Origin: Hyphomicrobiales bacterium
GTDB taxonomy: Bacteria > Pseudomonadota > Alphaproteobacteria > Rhizobiales > HXMU1428-3
Assembly (NCBI GenBank): GCA_017640685.1
Contig: JAEPQF010000013.1
Span: 1-42,631 of the forward strand
Length of the DNA stretch: 42,631 nt
Reading direction: 5' to 3'
Shown: positions 15,824-24,280 of the stretch, in pieces
How positions within the stretch are numbered: the stretch's first letter is position 1
How the letters are laid out: every line of letters begins with the position of its first letter
Notes under the pieces: model-generated
Databases searched by the model: none
Told to the model about the DNA's origin: nothing
Seen by the model: the letters and a program-made list of their open reading frames with translations, nothing else
Position numbers and translations under genes: made by a program

Positions 15824-17110
15824 TCACAGCCCCAGTGAAGGATTTTGCTGTCGTTGTATATTCTTGTTTGGGCGTTTAGCTGACTTACCTCTTTCTGACT
15901 TTGTCATCTGCATGTAATGTGCAACATCAACATTGAGCTTTGTCAGATGCTCAGCGTGTTCCTCACGTGCGATTTGAAGCTCAGTGCGTAAGCTGCGGAA
16001 CTCTTGTTTATGCTGGGCGAAAAGTGCCTTGCGTTCGTCCTGATCGCGTCGTTCACTACGGCTCACATCTAACTTGTTTTCCATTCGCAAATGAGCGTAT
16101 TGACCTTTGAGCCAACTCCATAGAGCTTTAAGACCGCGCGGTAAACGTGCTGCCCGCGCCAGGCTCTCACGCTGCCCGCGGACTTTTTGATTATCACGTA
16201 ACTTTTTGCGTTCCGTTCTATGCTTCTGAACGATCCAGTCCTTGCGTAGCTTAAAAGTTGCACGGGATTTCTCCAAATCAGTCTCAACTTGTTTGATAAA
16301 GTCAGAAAGTGCGTTAGTCATGCGATTTGCTATCATCTCTTTGGCTTGATCCACTGTTGGTAGTTTAGATGCTTCGCCAAGTTTAATCGCAACTTCTTTC
16401 GTCTTGACCGGCATCCAACGCCCAAGCGAATAGATTTCTCCGCGAAAGTCTATGGCGACATGACCACGACGATCCCCTTTTGCAAGTACGAAACCTCGTT
16501 TAGCTAGTTTTTCCTGTAAGTCATTTGCACTGCTGGTAGATGACCAGATATCAGCAAACATGGCTTTGAGAAGTTTTGGTTCCATTTTTGCGCGCTGTGC
16601 TTGCTGCCATTCAGCTAATGTGAAGGAAAGTGGATCACGCTGATGGCCTTCTTGCAGTCCTTTGGGCAACTTCCATCCATTCTCAAGAAATAAGTCTCGA
16701 GAGAGTGTCTTTAGTTTGGTCTTGAAGTGAGGCAGATTAATCGCCGTCATTTTGTTTGCGTCAATGCGTGACCACACAACATGCGCGTGACGGCGACCGT
16801 GTTTCTCATGAAAAACGATCGCGCGTGGCTGATCTTTCAGCCCAAGAACTTCTTCGGCACGGTCAACTGCCTGTACATAACCCCGATCATCAACCTCGGC
16901 CTCATACGGCGGGTTTAAACTCAGTGAAAACATAAACTGCTTACAGCGTGTGCCACGGCTAATGGCCTTTGTTTCTTGCAACGCTCCTTCAAGATCGTTG
17001 GCAACAAAGCTGCGCAACTCAAACAACTCGACATGCTCGTTATCACGGGTATTCAAGAGGTGCTTTGAAAGTTGTTTGGCCCCTGCCCGCTGTGATCCCT
17101 TCAAGATCAT
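15824..17110 (-). CDS. Relaxase / mobilization nuclease, VirD2-MobA type
   Basis: This 428-residue protein has the relaxase histidine motif HEKHGRRHAH (101-110) for metal binding, inside an N-terminal nuclease domain of about 220 residues. The remainder is basic and helical (about 260-400), suited to DNA and partner binding. It would nick oriT and lead the transferred strand. The first tyrosine is Y69; the usual catalytic Tyr near the N-terminus is not seen. From memory, alphaproteobacterial relatives starting MIIKGSQRGGAK share this feature. Its start overlaps the stop of the MobC-like gene by 4 bases (ATGA-type overlap). Confidence 0.85.
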   Translation of the reverse strand: MILKGSQRAGAKQLSKHLLNTRDNEHVELFELRSFVANDLEGALQETKAISRGTRCKQFMFSLSLNPPYEAEVDDRGYVQAVDRAEEVLGLKDQPRAIVFHEKHGRRHAHVVWSRIDANKMTAINLPHFKTKLKTLSRDLFLENGWKLPKGLQEGHQRDPLSFTLAEWQQAQRAKMEPKLLKAMFADIWSSTSSANDLQEKLAKRGFVLAKGDRRGHVAIDFRGEIYSLGRWMPVKTKEVAIKLGEASKLPTVDQAKEMIANRMTNALSDFIKQVETDLEKSRATFKLRKDWIVQKHRTERKKLRDNQKVRGQRESLARAARLPRGLKALWSWLKGQYAHLRMENKLDVSRSERRDQDERKALFAQHKQEFRSLRTELQIAREEHAEHLTKLNVDVAHYMQMTKSERGKSAKRPNKNIQRQQNPSLGL

Positions 17111-17532
17111 GGCTTAATGCTTGACCCTGAAGGCTTTGCAGTTGATTTAAGGCCTAAGGCCTTAATCAGATGCTCACGTATCTCTCGGATTTCATGGCAG
17201 GCACGTTTTAGTTCTGCCTCCATATCTGGTGTGACGGGTAGTGTTCCGCTATTCGCTGCTTTTGCGAGCTGATTCAGATTGCTCGACAAGCGTGATTGGC
17301 CGAGCAAACCAAGCACTTGTGCTAGCTCTTTGTGGTCTTTTACAGGAAACTTTCCTCGCGTGCGACGCGGGACTTCTGAGCCGTCAAAAAGCCGGGTGCG
17401 GATGTACTCACCCACCGGCATACCGGCTGCTGACTTTTCTAATTCAACACGCTCCTCAAAGGTCAATCGGAGTGAAAAAGGTTTTGTCTCTTTCTTATTT
17501 CTAACTGCCATCTCAATTTCTGAGACAACCAC
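17107..17532 (-). CDS. mobC: MobC-like relaxosome accessory protein
   Basis: This 141-residue protein has a ribbon-helix-helix-like start (FSLRLTFEERVELEKSA, then PVGEYIRTRLF) followed by a helical region (LGLLGQSRLSSNLNQLAKAA, LKRACHEIREIREHLIKAL), the pattern of plasmid MobC accessory proteins that help relaxases open oriT. The annotated start is GTG 17532; the ATG eight codons on (17511) is an alternative, and neither has a good ribosome site. Its 3' end overlaps the relaxase start by 4 bases. It lies 24 bp after the serine recombinase gene. Confidence 0.75.
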   Translation of the reverse strand: MVVSEIEMAVRNKKETKPFSLRLTFEERVELEKSAAGMPVGEYIRTRLFDGSEVPRRTRGKFPVKDHKELAQVLGLLGQSRLSSNLNQLAKAANSGTLPVTPDMEAELKRACHEIREIREHLIKALGLKSTAKPSGSSIKP

Positions 17533-17556
17533 GCAAAACGAAAAACATAATTTATG

Positions 17557-19326
17557 TCAAGTAGTTACACTACCTTCATTGAGCGCTCGGATGTCTCTTG
17601 CCTGAAAGAGCAGGTAAAGCTGGTTGCATGTCCCCGCAACCAGCTTATCCTGCTTTACAGAACTATCTAATAGCTTCTGGGTATTGCGCTCTCCCGCAAC
17701 CATATCATCCTTATTTACGGAATCATCGTCTTGTCGAGACTGGTTAATGAATGACAAACCGCTCTCTACAAGCAATTTGTCGCCTTTTGTGGCCATCAGC
17801 AGTATACCTGCTAGATCGCCGATGAGATCAACTGAAAGACCTGTATCGTCTTCAGTTGGTGTCAACACGATTTTATCGACAAGGGCACGAATAAGTTCTG
17901 CAGCCTCTTCTCGATGGTCTTGATTATTTAATGCCTCTATCAGTCCTGAGACTTCCTCATGATACCGGCTCGCCATATTGGGATGGAATATAACAGGTGC
18001 TTCCTCAATATTATTGAGAATATCTTCCAACTCTTTCCGGCGCTTGACAATATATTCACTTTTTTCTTTCAAAGCCGCACCTGACACGCCATCAAGAATA
18101 GCTGCCACAAGCTTATCATTTTCACGATTGATTTTGATAAGCTCTTGTTCATAGTCTCTACGTGCTCGATTTTGTTGCCTGCGTAATTCATTTAAATGTT
18201 CTGTGTATTCGCGGCAGAACTTAGCGCATAAGTCTTTATCCATTAGATGAGTTTGCAGGGCGTTTATTACCGTCAACTCTAGAGCTTCGGCTTTTATTGT
18301 CCGGCGATTATTACAAGTACCTTTGTTCCGGGCTGTCGAACAGCCATAGTGGCTTTGTGACACCATTGAGCATCCACCGCCACAAACGCCGCATTTTATA
18401 AGATATGAAAGTAATTTAGGAGGACGTTTCTTTGCATTCTTCTGATTGTCCTTTTTACTATACTCACCTTGTTTTGCTTTTAAACGATCCCATAAGTCCT
18501 GCTCAATGATACGAAGATGAGGCACGTCCTTAATAACCCAATCCTCTTTTGGATTTAAACGTGAAACTCTTTTGCGGGTGTCAGGATCTTTCACATATTT
18601 CAAACGGTTCCAAATCATGCGCCCAATGTAGAGCTCGTTATTAAGAATGCCTGTTCCACGTTCACGGTTCCCGTAGATCGTGCTTGGCCCCCATGGTCTG
18701 CCAGAAGGGCCGGCAATTCCATCTTCATTTAAACTCACGGCAATTTTCTTGGGCGAGCGCCCCTTGAGATATTCGGAAAAGATACGTTTTACTATGGCGG
18801 CTTGTTCTTTATTGATTCTTCGCTCACCGACTTCAATGCTGCCATTAGCATTTGTTCTATGGATCACATCATACCCATAACATTTCCCGCCACCGGACTT
18901 TCCATTTTCAACACGACCTCTCAGACCACGCCGAACTTTATCAGCTAAATCTTTTAAGAAGCGCGCAGACATTGTGCCCTTTAGCCCAATGTGCAAATCT
19001 GTGATTACACCATCGGATAAGGTAATGATTTTGATATTAGAAAATTCCATTCGTTTATAAAACCCGGCGATGTCTTCCATATCACGGGAGATACGATCTA
19101 AATCTTCAACCAGAACAATATCAAATTTCTGGGCAAGTGCATCCTGCACTAGCCCTTGAATTCCTGCGCGTATCATGCTTGCGCCACTTAACGCGTAATC
19201 AGTATAATTCTGAACGACGTCCCAGCCTTCTTTTTCAGCTCTCATTTTACAAATGCGTATTTGATCCTCAATTGAGGCTTCACTTTGCATGTCTGTGGAA
19301 TAGCGGGCGTAAATGGCGGTTTTCAT
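17557..19326 (-). CDS. Large serine recombinase
   Basis: This 589-residue site-specific recombinase has a resolvase-type catalytic domain (Ser10 in YARYSTD; EDLDRISRD near 74-82), a recombinase domain (about 160-290) and a zinc-ribbon-like region (CGVCGGGC and later cysteines, about 312-345). A coiled-coil stretch follows (about 365-440). This is the architecture of enzymes that integrate and excise mobile elements, so it may move the element carrying the mob genes. The tail has two related segments (DMVAGERNTQKLL and KLVAGTCNQLYLL), suggesting a short duplication or a 3' end altered by integration. AGGAG precedes the ATG. Confidence 0.9.
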   Translation of the reverse strand: MKTAIYARYSTDMQSEASIEDQIRICKMRAEKEGWDVVQNYTDYALSGASMIRAGIQGLVQDALAQKFDIVLVEDLDRISRDMEDIAGFYKRMEFSNIKIITLSDGVITDLHIGLKGTMSARFLKDLADKVRRGLRGRVENGKSGGGKCYGYDVIHRTNANGSIEVGERRINKEQAAIVKRIFSEYLKGRSPKKIAVSLNEDGIAGPSGRPWGPSTIYGNRERGTGILNNELYIGRMIWNRLKYVKDPDTRKRVSRLNPKEDWVIKDVPHLRIIEQDLWDRLKAKQGEYSKKDNQKNAKKRPPKLLSYLIKCGVCGGGCSMVSQSHYGCSTARNKGTCNNRRTIKAEALELTVINALQTHLMDKDLCAKFCREYTEHLNELRRQQNRARRDYEQELIKINRENDKLVAAILDGVSGAALKEKSEYIVKRRKELEDILNNIEEAPVIFHPNMASRYHEEVSGLIEALNNQDHREEAAELIRALVDKIVLTPTEDDTGLSVDLIGDLAGILLMATKGDKLLVESGLSFINQSRQDDDSVNKDDMVAGERNTQKLLDSSVKQDKLVAGTCNQLYLLFQARDIRALNEGSVTT

Positions 19327-19340
19327 GTGATTGGCTCCTG

Positions 19341-19541
19341 TTAATTGTCGGCGTTGTCATCTGTTTTGATTGCCCGCAAGAGCTCGGCGTAATCACTTTC
19401 GGCAGCACGTTTGGCGATAAACTTTACTATCGCCTCAACCTTTGCATCGGTGTCAGCCAGTTGGCTCACCGGTATGCTGGGCAGGGTGTAATTTAGCCCA
19501 AGTGCATGCTTTAATGTCTTATCATATTTCTGTCCTTTCAT
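19341..19541 (-). CDS. Small protein preceding the recombinase, unknown
   Basis: I placed the start at ATG 19541 because AAGGAG lies six bases before it; a TTG at 19544 is less likely. The 66 residues include a helical C-terminal half (AKVEAIVKFIAKRAAESDYAE). It is 14 bp before the recombinase ATG and in the same direction, so it is probably cotranscribed. It could be a recombination directionality factor or accessory protein, but nothing in the sequence proves this. Confidence 0.6.
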   Translation of the reverse strand: MKGQKYDKTLKHALGLNYTLPSIPVSQLADTDAKVEAIVKFIAKRAAESDYAELLRAIKTDDNADN

Positions 19542-19637
19542 CAAAAACTCCTTACATTTTTTTCTGAGAACATATATAGAACATAGTTTCGTTTCGGCCT
19601 AGCTAATTTTAAGGCCACTGCATTCACTGGTGTGCTG

Positions 19638-20501
19638 TTAGTGCTCTGGCGTTACGTCCTCTTCGTGGGCTGGTTCAATTGTTTGACTCTCATCTTGGCT
19701 TACAGTTTCAGTGTCCTGGCTGAGATTTTTTTCAACATAGTTTTGAACATGGTTCACCAATTCTTCTCGCGCATGCTCGTCCTTTACAGGCTCAGGACCG
19801 TCTTTAAATTCAACCGCTTTCTTGCCTCTTTCCCAGCCATATTTTTCAAACACAGCATGAATATCTTTATGCTCTTGTTTATCGATGTTTCTTTTGATTT
19901 CAGCTTGCGCGCTGCCGACATCTTTCTCTGGTTCTTGGGAGCCGGAGGCTTTTGCTTGTTCGATCAGGTTTTCTCTTTCGTTGTAAAATAGCTTGGAAGC
20001 CTGGGTTCTTGCTTTTTGAGCTGTGTCAACTGCTTCATGTAGCTCTGCTTTAAAATGTTTCATTTCTTCTTCACTCATCATGTGTCCTTTCTGATGTGAT
20101 GTTGCCATTTCTGAAATGACTTTTGCTGCGGTTTCTCCATTCTTGCGAATGTCTTGGATTTCTGATTTTTCTAATTCGGTGATGCGTTTTCTGGCTTCTT
20201 CTAGAAGTGAAGGACTTGATATAATATCGGCTTTCACCTCATCAGCGACGAGCCCCAAATGCTCTGCCCGTTCCTCAAAGATACGCACGGCCTCTTCACC
20301 AACGCGCATTTGATGAATTTCTTTTTGTTCTAGCTCATGAGCCTTGACCGTTTCTTCAGTATGCTCAAGAATTTTGACCACCCTTCTTAGGTCTTCTGGA
20401 CGACTTTGCAACACACTGAAATAATCCGGATTTTGTTTTTGGAATTCGGCTGTTAACGTGCCTTTTTCTGCTTTATAAAACTCTTCAAACCGTCGTGCCA
20501 T
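19638..20501 (-). CDS. Long coiled-coil cytoplasmic protein, unknown
   Basis: This 287-residue protein has no signal or membrane segment. Most of it is predicted helical and rich in Glu, Lys and Gln (about residues 50-220), and its C-terminus is very acidic (ending in EEDVTPEH). A very strong AGGAGGAGG precedes the ATG. It lies between the recombinase operon and the coupling-protein operon on the same strand, and so probably belongs to the mobilization block. No family recognised. A structural or DNA-processing accessory role is only a guess. Confidence 0.65.
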   Translation of the reverse strand: MARRFEEFYKAEKGTLTAEFQKQNPDYFSVLQSRPEDLRRVVKILEHTEETVKAHELEQKEIHQMRVGEEAVRIFEERAEHLGLVADEVKADIISSPSLLEEARKRITELEKSEIQDIRKNGETAAKVISEMATSHQKGHMMSEEEMKHFKAELHEAVDTAQKARTQASKLFYNERENLIEQAKASGSQEPEKDVGSAQAEIKRNIDKQEHKDIHAVFEKYGWERGKKAVEFKDGPEPVKDEHAREELVNHVQNYVEKNLSQDTETVSQDESQTIEPAHEEDVTPEH

Positions 20502-20524
20502 TAGCCTCCTCCTTTCATTAAAGT

Positions 20525-20560
20525 TTGCAGAGTGAATTTATTTTCTGATATGCTTGTTTC
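20525..20560 (+). promoter_or_regulatory. Sigma70-like promoter of a probably leaderless gene
   Basis: TTGCAG (20525-20530), an 18-nt spacer and TATGCT (20549-20554) end six bases before ATG 20561. Transcription would start at or next to the start codon, and no ribosome site exists, which suggests a leaderless message. Confidence 0.45.
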
Positions 20561-20866
20561 ATGGACGACACTCAAACCCCGGCGAATAGCAATCTCTCGC
20601 TTAGTCATTTCACCAAAAATAAAAACCGTGAAATTGCTAAAGGCCATGTGGATCAATTGATCTCTCTTATGCAACAAGCTGAAATTCCACGGGTTATGAT
20701 TGCTGAGACTTTGTTTGAAAAACTCATCAAGCTTATTGTTCCGAAAGGTCAATTGACCCCTCAGAATGCAACCATCTGGTACTCCCAACTTTTGCGCATG
20801 AAGGACGTGCTTCAAAATCATATTACAATGATTGAAGAGGAGCTTGACCGCACGAAAACGAAGTGA
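20561..20866 (+). CDS. Small helical protein divergent from the coiled-coil gene, unknown
   Basis: This 101-residue protein is mostly helical (VDQLISLMQQAEIPRVMIAE, MKDVLQNHITMIEEEL). It is on the plus strand inside an otherwise minus-strand block, 59 bp from the divergent coiled-coil gene, and its stop is 2 bp from the convergent coupling-protein stop. A frame on the opposite strand covers the same DNA, but its composition is less protein-like. A promoter-like pair directly upstream suggests a leaderless transcript. No family recognised. Confidence 0.6.
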   Translation: MDDTQTPANSNLSLSHFTKNKNREIAKGHVDQLISLMQQAEIPRVMIAETLFEKLIKLIVPKGQLTPQNATIWYSQLLRMKDVLQNHITMIEEELDRTKTK

Positions 20867-20868
20867 CC

Positions 20869-22443
20869 TCATAGCGCCCCTCCATAATCCCATGAGATCA
20901 AAGAACATTGGCCTGTCGCACGTCTAAACCGTGCGCCATTTAGGGCAATATACTGACATCTATGAATTCGCGGTGCGGTATAGCTGCCAGAATAGGTGTA
21001 TTGGGTTCTCAAAGCTGGTAAGGGAATATTGAACCAACCTATAGCACTCAAATACAGCGGGAATGCGATCAACAACCAAAGAAAAGACGCCGGGTTAATT
21101 GCTTTCAGGAAGCTATTCTGCTCTTTTGTTGCTTTAGAAAATGTCGCAGGCACTTTGGGCCAAATAACCTCCACACTCTGCTTATTTATTTTAATTTCGG
21201 CTTTGGCTTCAGAGGCTGGCATCGGACCTTCCAAGGGGTTATCAGATGTAAATTCGCGGAAACCCTTTAGATCCCAATATGGGAGCTTTTTCGCTTTGAT
21301 CGGACGCATACCGCGCACAAAAATCAACTGCATATCCTTCGGGAGTGCCATTAAAGCTTGCGGCGTAATAAGCGGCACATCAACATCTTGAACACCAAAA
21401 CTTAGTTCGCTGAAGCGATCTCCGACATTGGCGCTAAAGCCTTTCTTACTTGTTGAGCCAATCATTGAACTGATTTCACTGGCGACTTTGTAATCTGTGA
21501 TTGCTGAATAAGTGACGATGTCGCTTTGATCAAAAATTGTAGCTTCTGCTTTATCTGATGTTGCATCGGCTAAGGCGTGCTTGCTTTGGACATAAACTTC
21601 TGACGTGCAACCTAACCCTCTTAGCGTGATTACGTCTTTATGGTAATTGGGCAAATTCAACGCTGTGAACTCATCCAAGATTGCGTGTACAGCGCGGCCA
21701 TGGGGGTGCATTTTTATGGCTGTAAAAATCGCATTGGCGAACAAACTAATTGGTATGCGCATGTCACTCAAATGAGAGAGAGGGATGCTACATACGATTA
21801 CTTCTGGTTTCGACCCTTTTCGAATGTCAGAGAGTCGCTCAACAGCGTGGCGTCCGGATTGCCCCAAATAGCCGCTTTCATCGAAGGCGACGAGCGGGTT
21901 TGAGACGTAACTTAGAAAATCAGCAAAATGATGTTGGTTTTTCCCCTCACAAGCTGATAAGACCGCTTTACAAGCCCGTGTTGAATCATTTGCAAAGAAG
22001 TCATGCTCTGAGAATTTACGCATCGCTCCCTTTCGCATGAGCTCTTTGGCTCGCGGTGGATCTGAGGAGATCTTAAAGATTTCTGCGTGGGTTGCGATTT
22101 CTGGTTCATTGATGATTAACTCACTACCAAGTGCTTGCGCTGTCCGGCGTCCAAATCCGCTAAAAAACACGTTCATTGCATCAGGGGCTGGAGGGGGATT
22201 GGTAATATCTAATTGGCTTCTGAAATAAGCACCTATATTTTCAGTTGCATAATCATCATTCCAATAACAATCAATGGGTGCTTCCAAAAAATTATAATTG
22301 GTATGAGAAAACAGCTTTGATGAACTGCCTGCTGGTGCCCAAAGTTTGACGTCAACATCAAACTGCTTCCATCCTTTTTCAAGAACGGGGACGATTTCAT
22401 CTTTCAAATCATTTATAAAGACTGCTGGGGGTATTTCAGTCAT
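20869..22443 (-). CDS. VirD4/TraG coupling protein, C-terminal part
   Basis: This protein of 524 residues holds the C-terminal ATPase portion of a type IV coupling protein: NDLKDE (11-16, equivalent to the DPKGE segment after Walker A), Walker B ILDEFTAL (255-262), and the conserved LRGLGCTSEVYVQSK and AITDYKVASEISSMIG regions. It lacks Walker A, which is in the preceding gene. A hydrophobic segment (about 435-460) lies near the end. The ATG at 22443 is preceded by AGGAGG and overlaps the upstream gene by eight bases (ATGACTGA), so the split seems translationally coupled. It links the relaxosome to a secretion channel not found in the window. Confidence 0.88.
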   Translation of the reverse strand: MTEIPPAVFINDLKDEIVPVLEKGWKQFDVDVKLWAPAGSSSKLFSHTNYNFLEAPIDCYWNDDYATENIGAYFRSQLDITNPPPAPDAMNVFFSGFGRRTAQALGSELIINEPEIATHAEIFKISSDPPRAKELMRKGAMRKFSEHDFFANDSTRACKAVLSACEGKNQHHFADFLSYVSNPLVAFDESGYLGQSGRHAVERLSDIRKGSKPEVIVCSIPLSHLSDMRIPISLFANAIFTAIKMHPHGRAVHAILDEFTALNLPNYHKDVITLRGLGCTSEVYVQSKHALADATSDKAEATIFDQSDIVTYSAITDYKVASEISSMIGSTSKKGFSANVGDRFSELSFGVQDVDVPLITPQALMALPKDMQLIFVRGMRPIKAKKLPYWDLKGFREFTSDNPLEGPMPASEAKAEIKINKQSVEVIWPKVPATFSKATKEQNSFLKAINPASFLWLLIAFPLYLSAIGWFNIPLPALRTQYTYSGSYTAPRIHRCQYIALNGARFRRATGQCSLISWDYGGAL

Positions 22444-22921
22444 TAGAAACCCTCCTGTCACGCTTGCAAACCAGGGCTGAAAGAAGTGAGGAATTGATCG
22501 AACGTGTTGACGTCTTACCGCTGCCTTGCGGACTTAATATGTATTCGAATGAGGGCTTCAGTTTATGAGGTATGAAGAGCAGTCGCCCTTCATCATCAAG
22601 CCCTAGAATGCGCCCTTTAGGTTCATACATACCGGCCTTTTTCATTTCTTCATAAGTAGCATAGCGGCCATCATGTTTTTCTGTTGCAGGACGTTGTGCT
22701 TTAATCCATGCCAATCTGGTTCGGTAATCTTCATAAAAATTCCAAACTGCTTGCCAACCAAGTTTTGCGACTAAAATTCCAGTGATGAAGAGAACAAAAT
22801 ATTTAAAAATTCCAGCTTGTAAACTCCAGAAATGTTGGAATATCAGTACGCTCACAAAAGCACCTAAAGCTTGCATGTTTGCAAACGCACATTCTTTGTA
22901 AGAGGGACGTGTGATACTCAT
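22436..22921 (-). CDS. VirD4/TraG coupling protein, N-terminal part with Walker A
   Basis: This 161-residue protein has two membrane segments (about residues 14-32 and 38-57), as in VirD4 N-termini, and a Walker A motif SPQGSGKTS (130-138). It ends soon afterwards, with a basic tail (CKRDRRVSND). The rest of the ATPase is in the next gene, in another frame. Either a frameshift has split an ancestral gene, or two subunits assemble. The eight-base overlap and the strong ribosome site of the second gene favour a maintained arrangement. A GGAG precedes the ATG, 4 bp after the exported-protein stop. Confidence 0.8.
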   Translation of the reverse strand: MSITRPSYKECAFANMQALGAFVSVLIFQHFWSLQAGIFKYFVLFITGILVAKLGWQAVWNFYEDYRTRLAWIKAQRPATEKHDGRYATYEEMKKAGMYEPKGRILGLDDEGRLLFIPHKLKPSFEYILSPQGSGKTSTRSINSSLLSALVCKRDRRVSND

Positions 22922-22925
22922 CTTC

Positions 22926-24269
22926 TTATCTCCCTATATTGGCTAATCGAAGAACTTCTTTTGGCGAAATAGAAACCCAATGTTGTTTTGAGTTTTTTCC
23001 CTGATTGCCCTTACTTGCGGGTATCACAAAGCTCTTTTCCCAAACGCCCTGATTTTCAAGCCATATTCTCAAAACACCACGGGCACCGCCGACCACGCGC
23101 CCACCGAAAAAATTCACAAATACTTTCATCTTCTTCAAATCAAGTGGTGTATTAAACTCAACATATTCATAAGCATGCTGGTCATTCGGTGAGCCGCGCC
23201 AATCTTTATCAAAACGTCCTTCGTCATTTTTGGGGTTCATGTAAGACAAACTCTTAGCGCCGGGATATGCGATTACATGAATATCAAGGTCAATTTCCTT
23301 GTCCCACCTAATGCCAAGCTTAGCCAAGCCAATGGTTTTTGAAGCTGCTCCTGTTTCAATGGGAACGTCCGTTGCTAAAAAACGTGCGCCTTGTCTCTTC
23401 GTTAATTGAGCTTGTGGCATTTCACGGCGAGTGATTCTTACTTGTGATGTTTTTTTAACAGTGACCTTAGGCGCTTTAACCTGCAGCATTTCTGGTTTGG
23501 TCTCAGATGGATGCGGCGTGAAGCTCACCGCCGGCTGACTGTTTTTTAAAAACCTGGCTAAGCAAATGCCCATATCATTGGTAAACGTGGCAAGTTTACC
23601 GCCTTGGCCGCTTACGCTTAAGCTCCAGAACCGATGCACTGCCTTGTAATGCTCACGGCTAGTAAACCGGTCATCAGTATTGCAAATATGATAGGTCGTA
23701 TTGTTTTGAGCGTTTGGTCTGTCTGCAATCCCATAAGGAGATACGAAACCATCAACTTTTAAATGGGCATCTGATGGGTAATAGCCGTTCAACATTGACA
23801 TATCTGCAGCCCTTTCATCATGTGCTAACAGTGAGCCCATATACAAAACATAGAGTTTTTCCTTTGGATAAAGATTGCGCACCTCATCTGCCAAGGTACT
23901 AAATATTTGATAGGGTTGTGCATGATCGCTTGGATAATCCGGCATGCTCATAAACGACACAACTTTTGCAAAGGCTTGCCGGGCATATTTCATGCGCAGC
24001 TTTGGGAAGCGAAGGACTTTTCTATCCGGCAATTCAGCAATTGCGATAAGACGGTTACCAACACCGTCATGAATGATAATTTTATCATTGGGCTTAGCTC
24101 GTTTTACGATGATCTCATTCAAGGTCTTTTTAATAATCATTTGATCGTGCTTTGATGTGATGAGGGGAAGCACGACGCCGTAGGTTTCAGCTTTCACAGG
24201 AAGGCTGCCTTGAGCCAAAGCGCTTGCAACAAACCCTGTCATTAAAAGATTTTTCATATTCCAATTCAT
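22926..24269 (-). CDS. Exported protein with DUF2135-like C-terminal domain
   Basis: This 447-residue protein has a signal peptide (cleavage near VKA, residue 28). An N-terminal region (30-260) alternates strands and helices in a way that suggests a von Willebrand-like or alpha/beta fold (KPNDKIIIHDG, EKLYVLYMGSLL), without a clear MIDAS. The C-terminal region (about 316-440) has IRWDKEIDLDIHVIAYPG and later Gly-rich strands, similar in pattern to DUF2135/YfaP-type beta-sandwich domains. It is the start of the operon that leads into the coupling protein (AGGAG site; 4-bp gap), so a role in transfer or surface contact is plausible. Family assignments are tentative. Confidence 0.6.
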   Translation of the reverse strand: MNWNMKNLLMTGFVASALAQGSLPVKAETYGVVLPLITSKHDQMIIKKTLNEIIVKRAKPNDKIIIHDGVGNRLIAIAELPDRKVLRFPKLRMKYARQAFAKVVSFMSMPDYPSDHAQPYQIFSTLADEVRNLYPKEKLYVLYMGSLLAHDERAADMSMLNGYYPSDAHLKVDGFVSPYGIADRPNAQNNTTYHICNTDDRFTSREHYKAVHRFWSLSVSGQGGKLATFTNDMGICLARFLKNSQPAVSFTPHPSETKPEMLQVKAPKVTVKKTSQVRITRREMPQAQLTKRQGARFLATDVPIETGAASKTIGLAKLGIRWDKEIDLDIHVIAYPGAKSLSYMNPKNDEGRFDKDWRGSPNDQHAYEYVEFNTPLDLKKMKVFVNFFGGRVVGGARGVLRIWLENQGVWEKSFVIPASKGNQGKNSKQHWVSISPKEVLRLANIGR

Positions 24270-24280
24270 GATTTTAACTC

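Noticed and set aside
20501-20908. A 135-codon minus-strand frame opposite the 20561 gene
   Set aside because: It lies between two minus-strand genes, but its composition is less protein-like than the plus-strand frame, and it overlaps the coupling-protein end; treated as a shadow.
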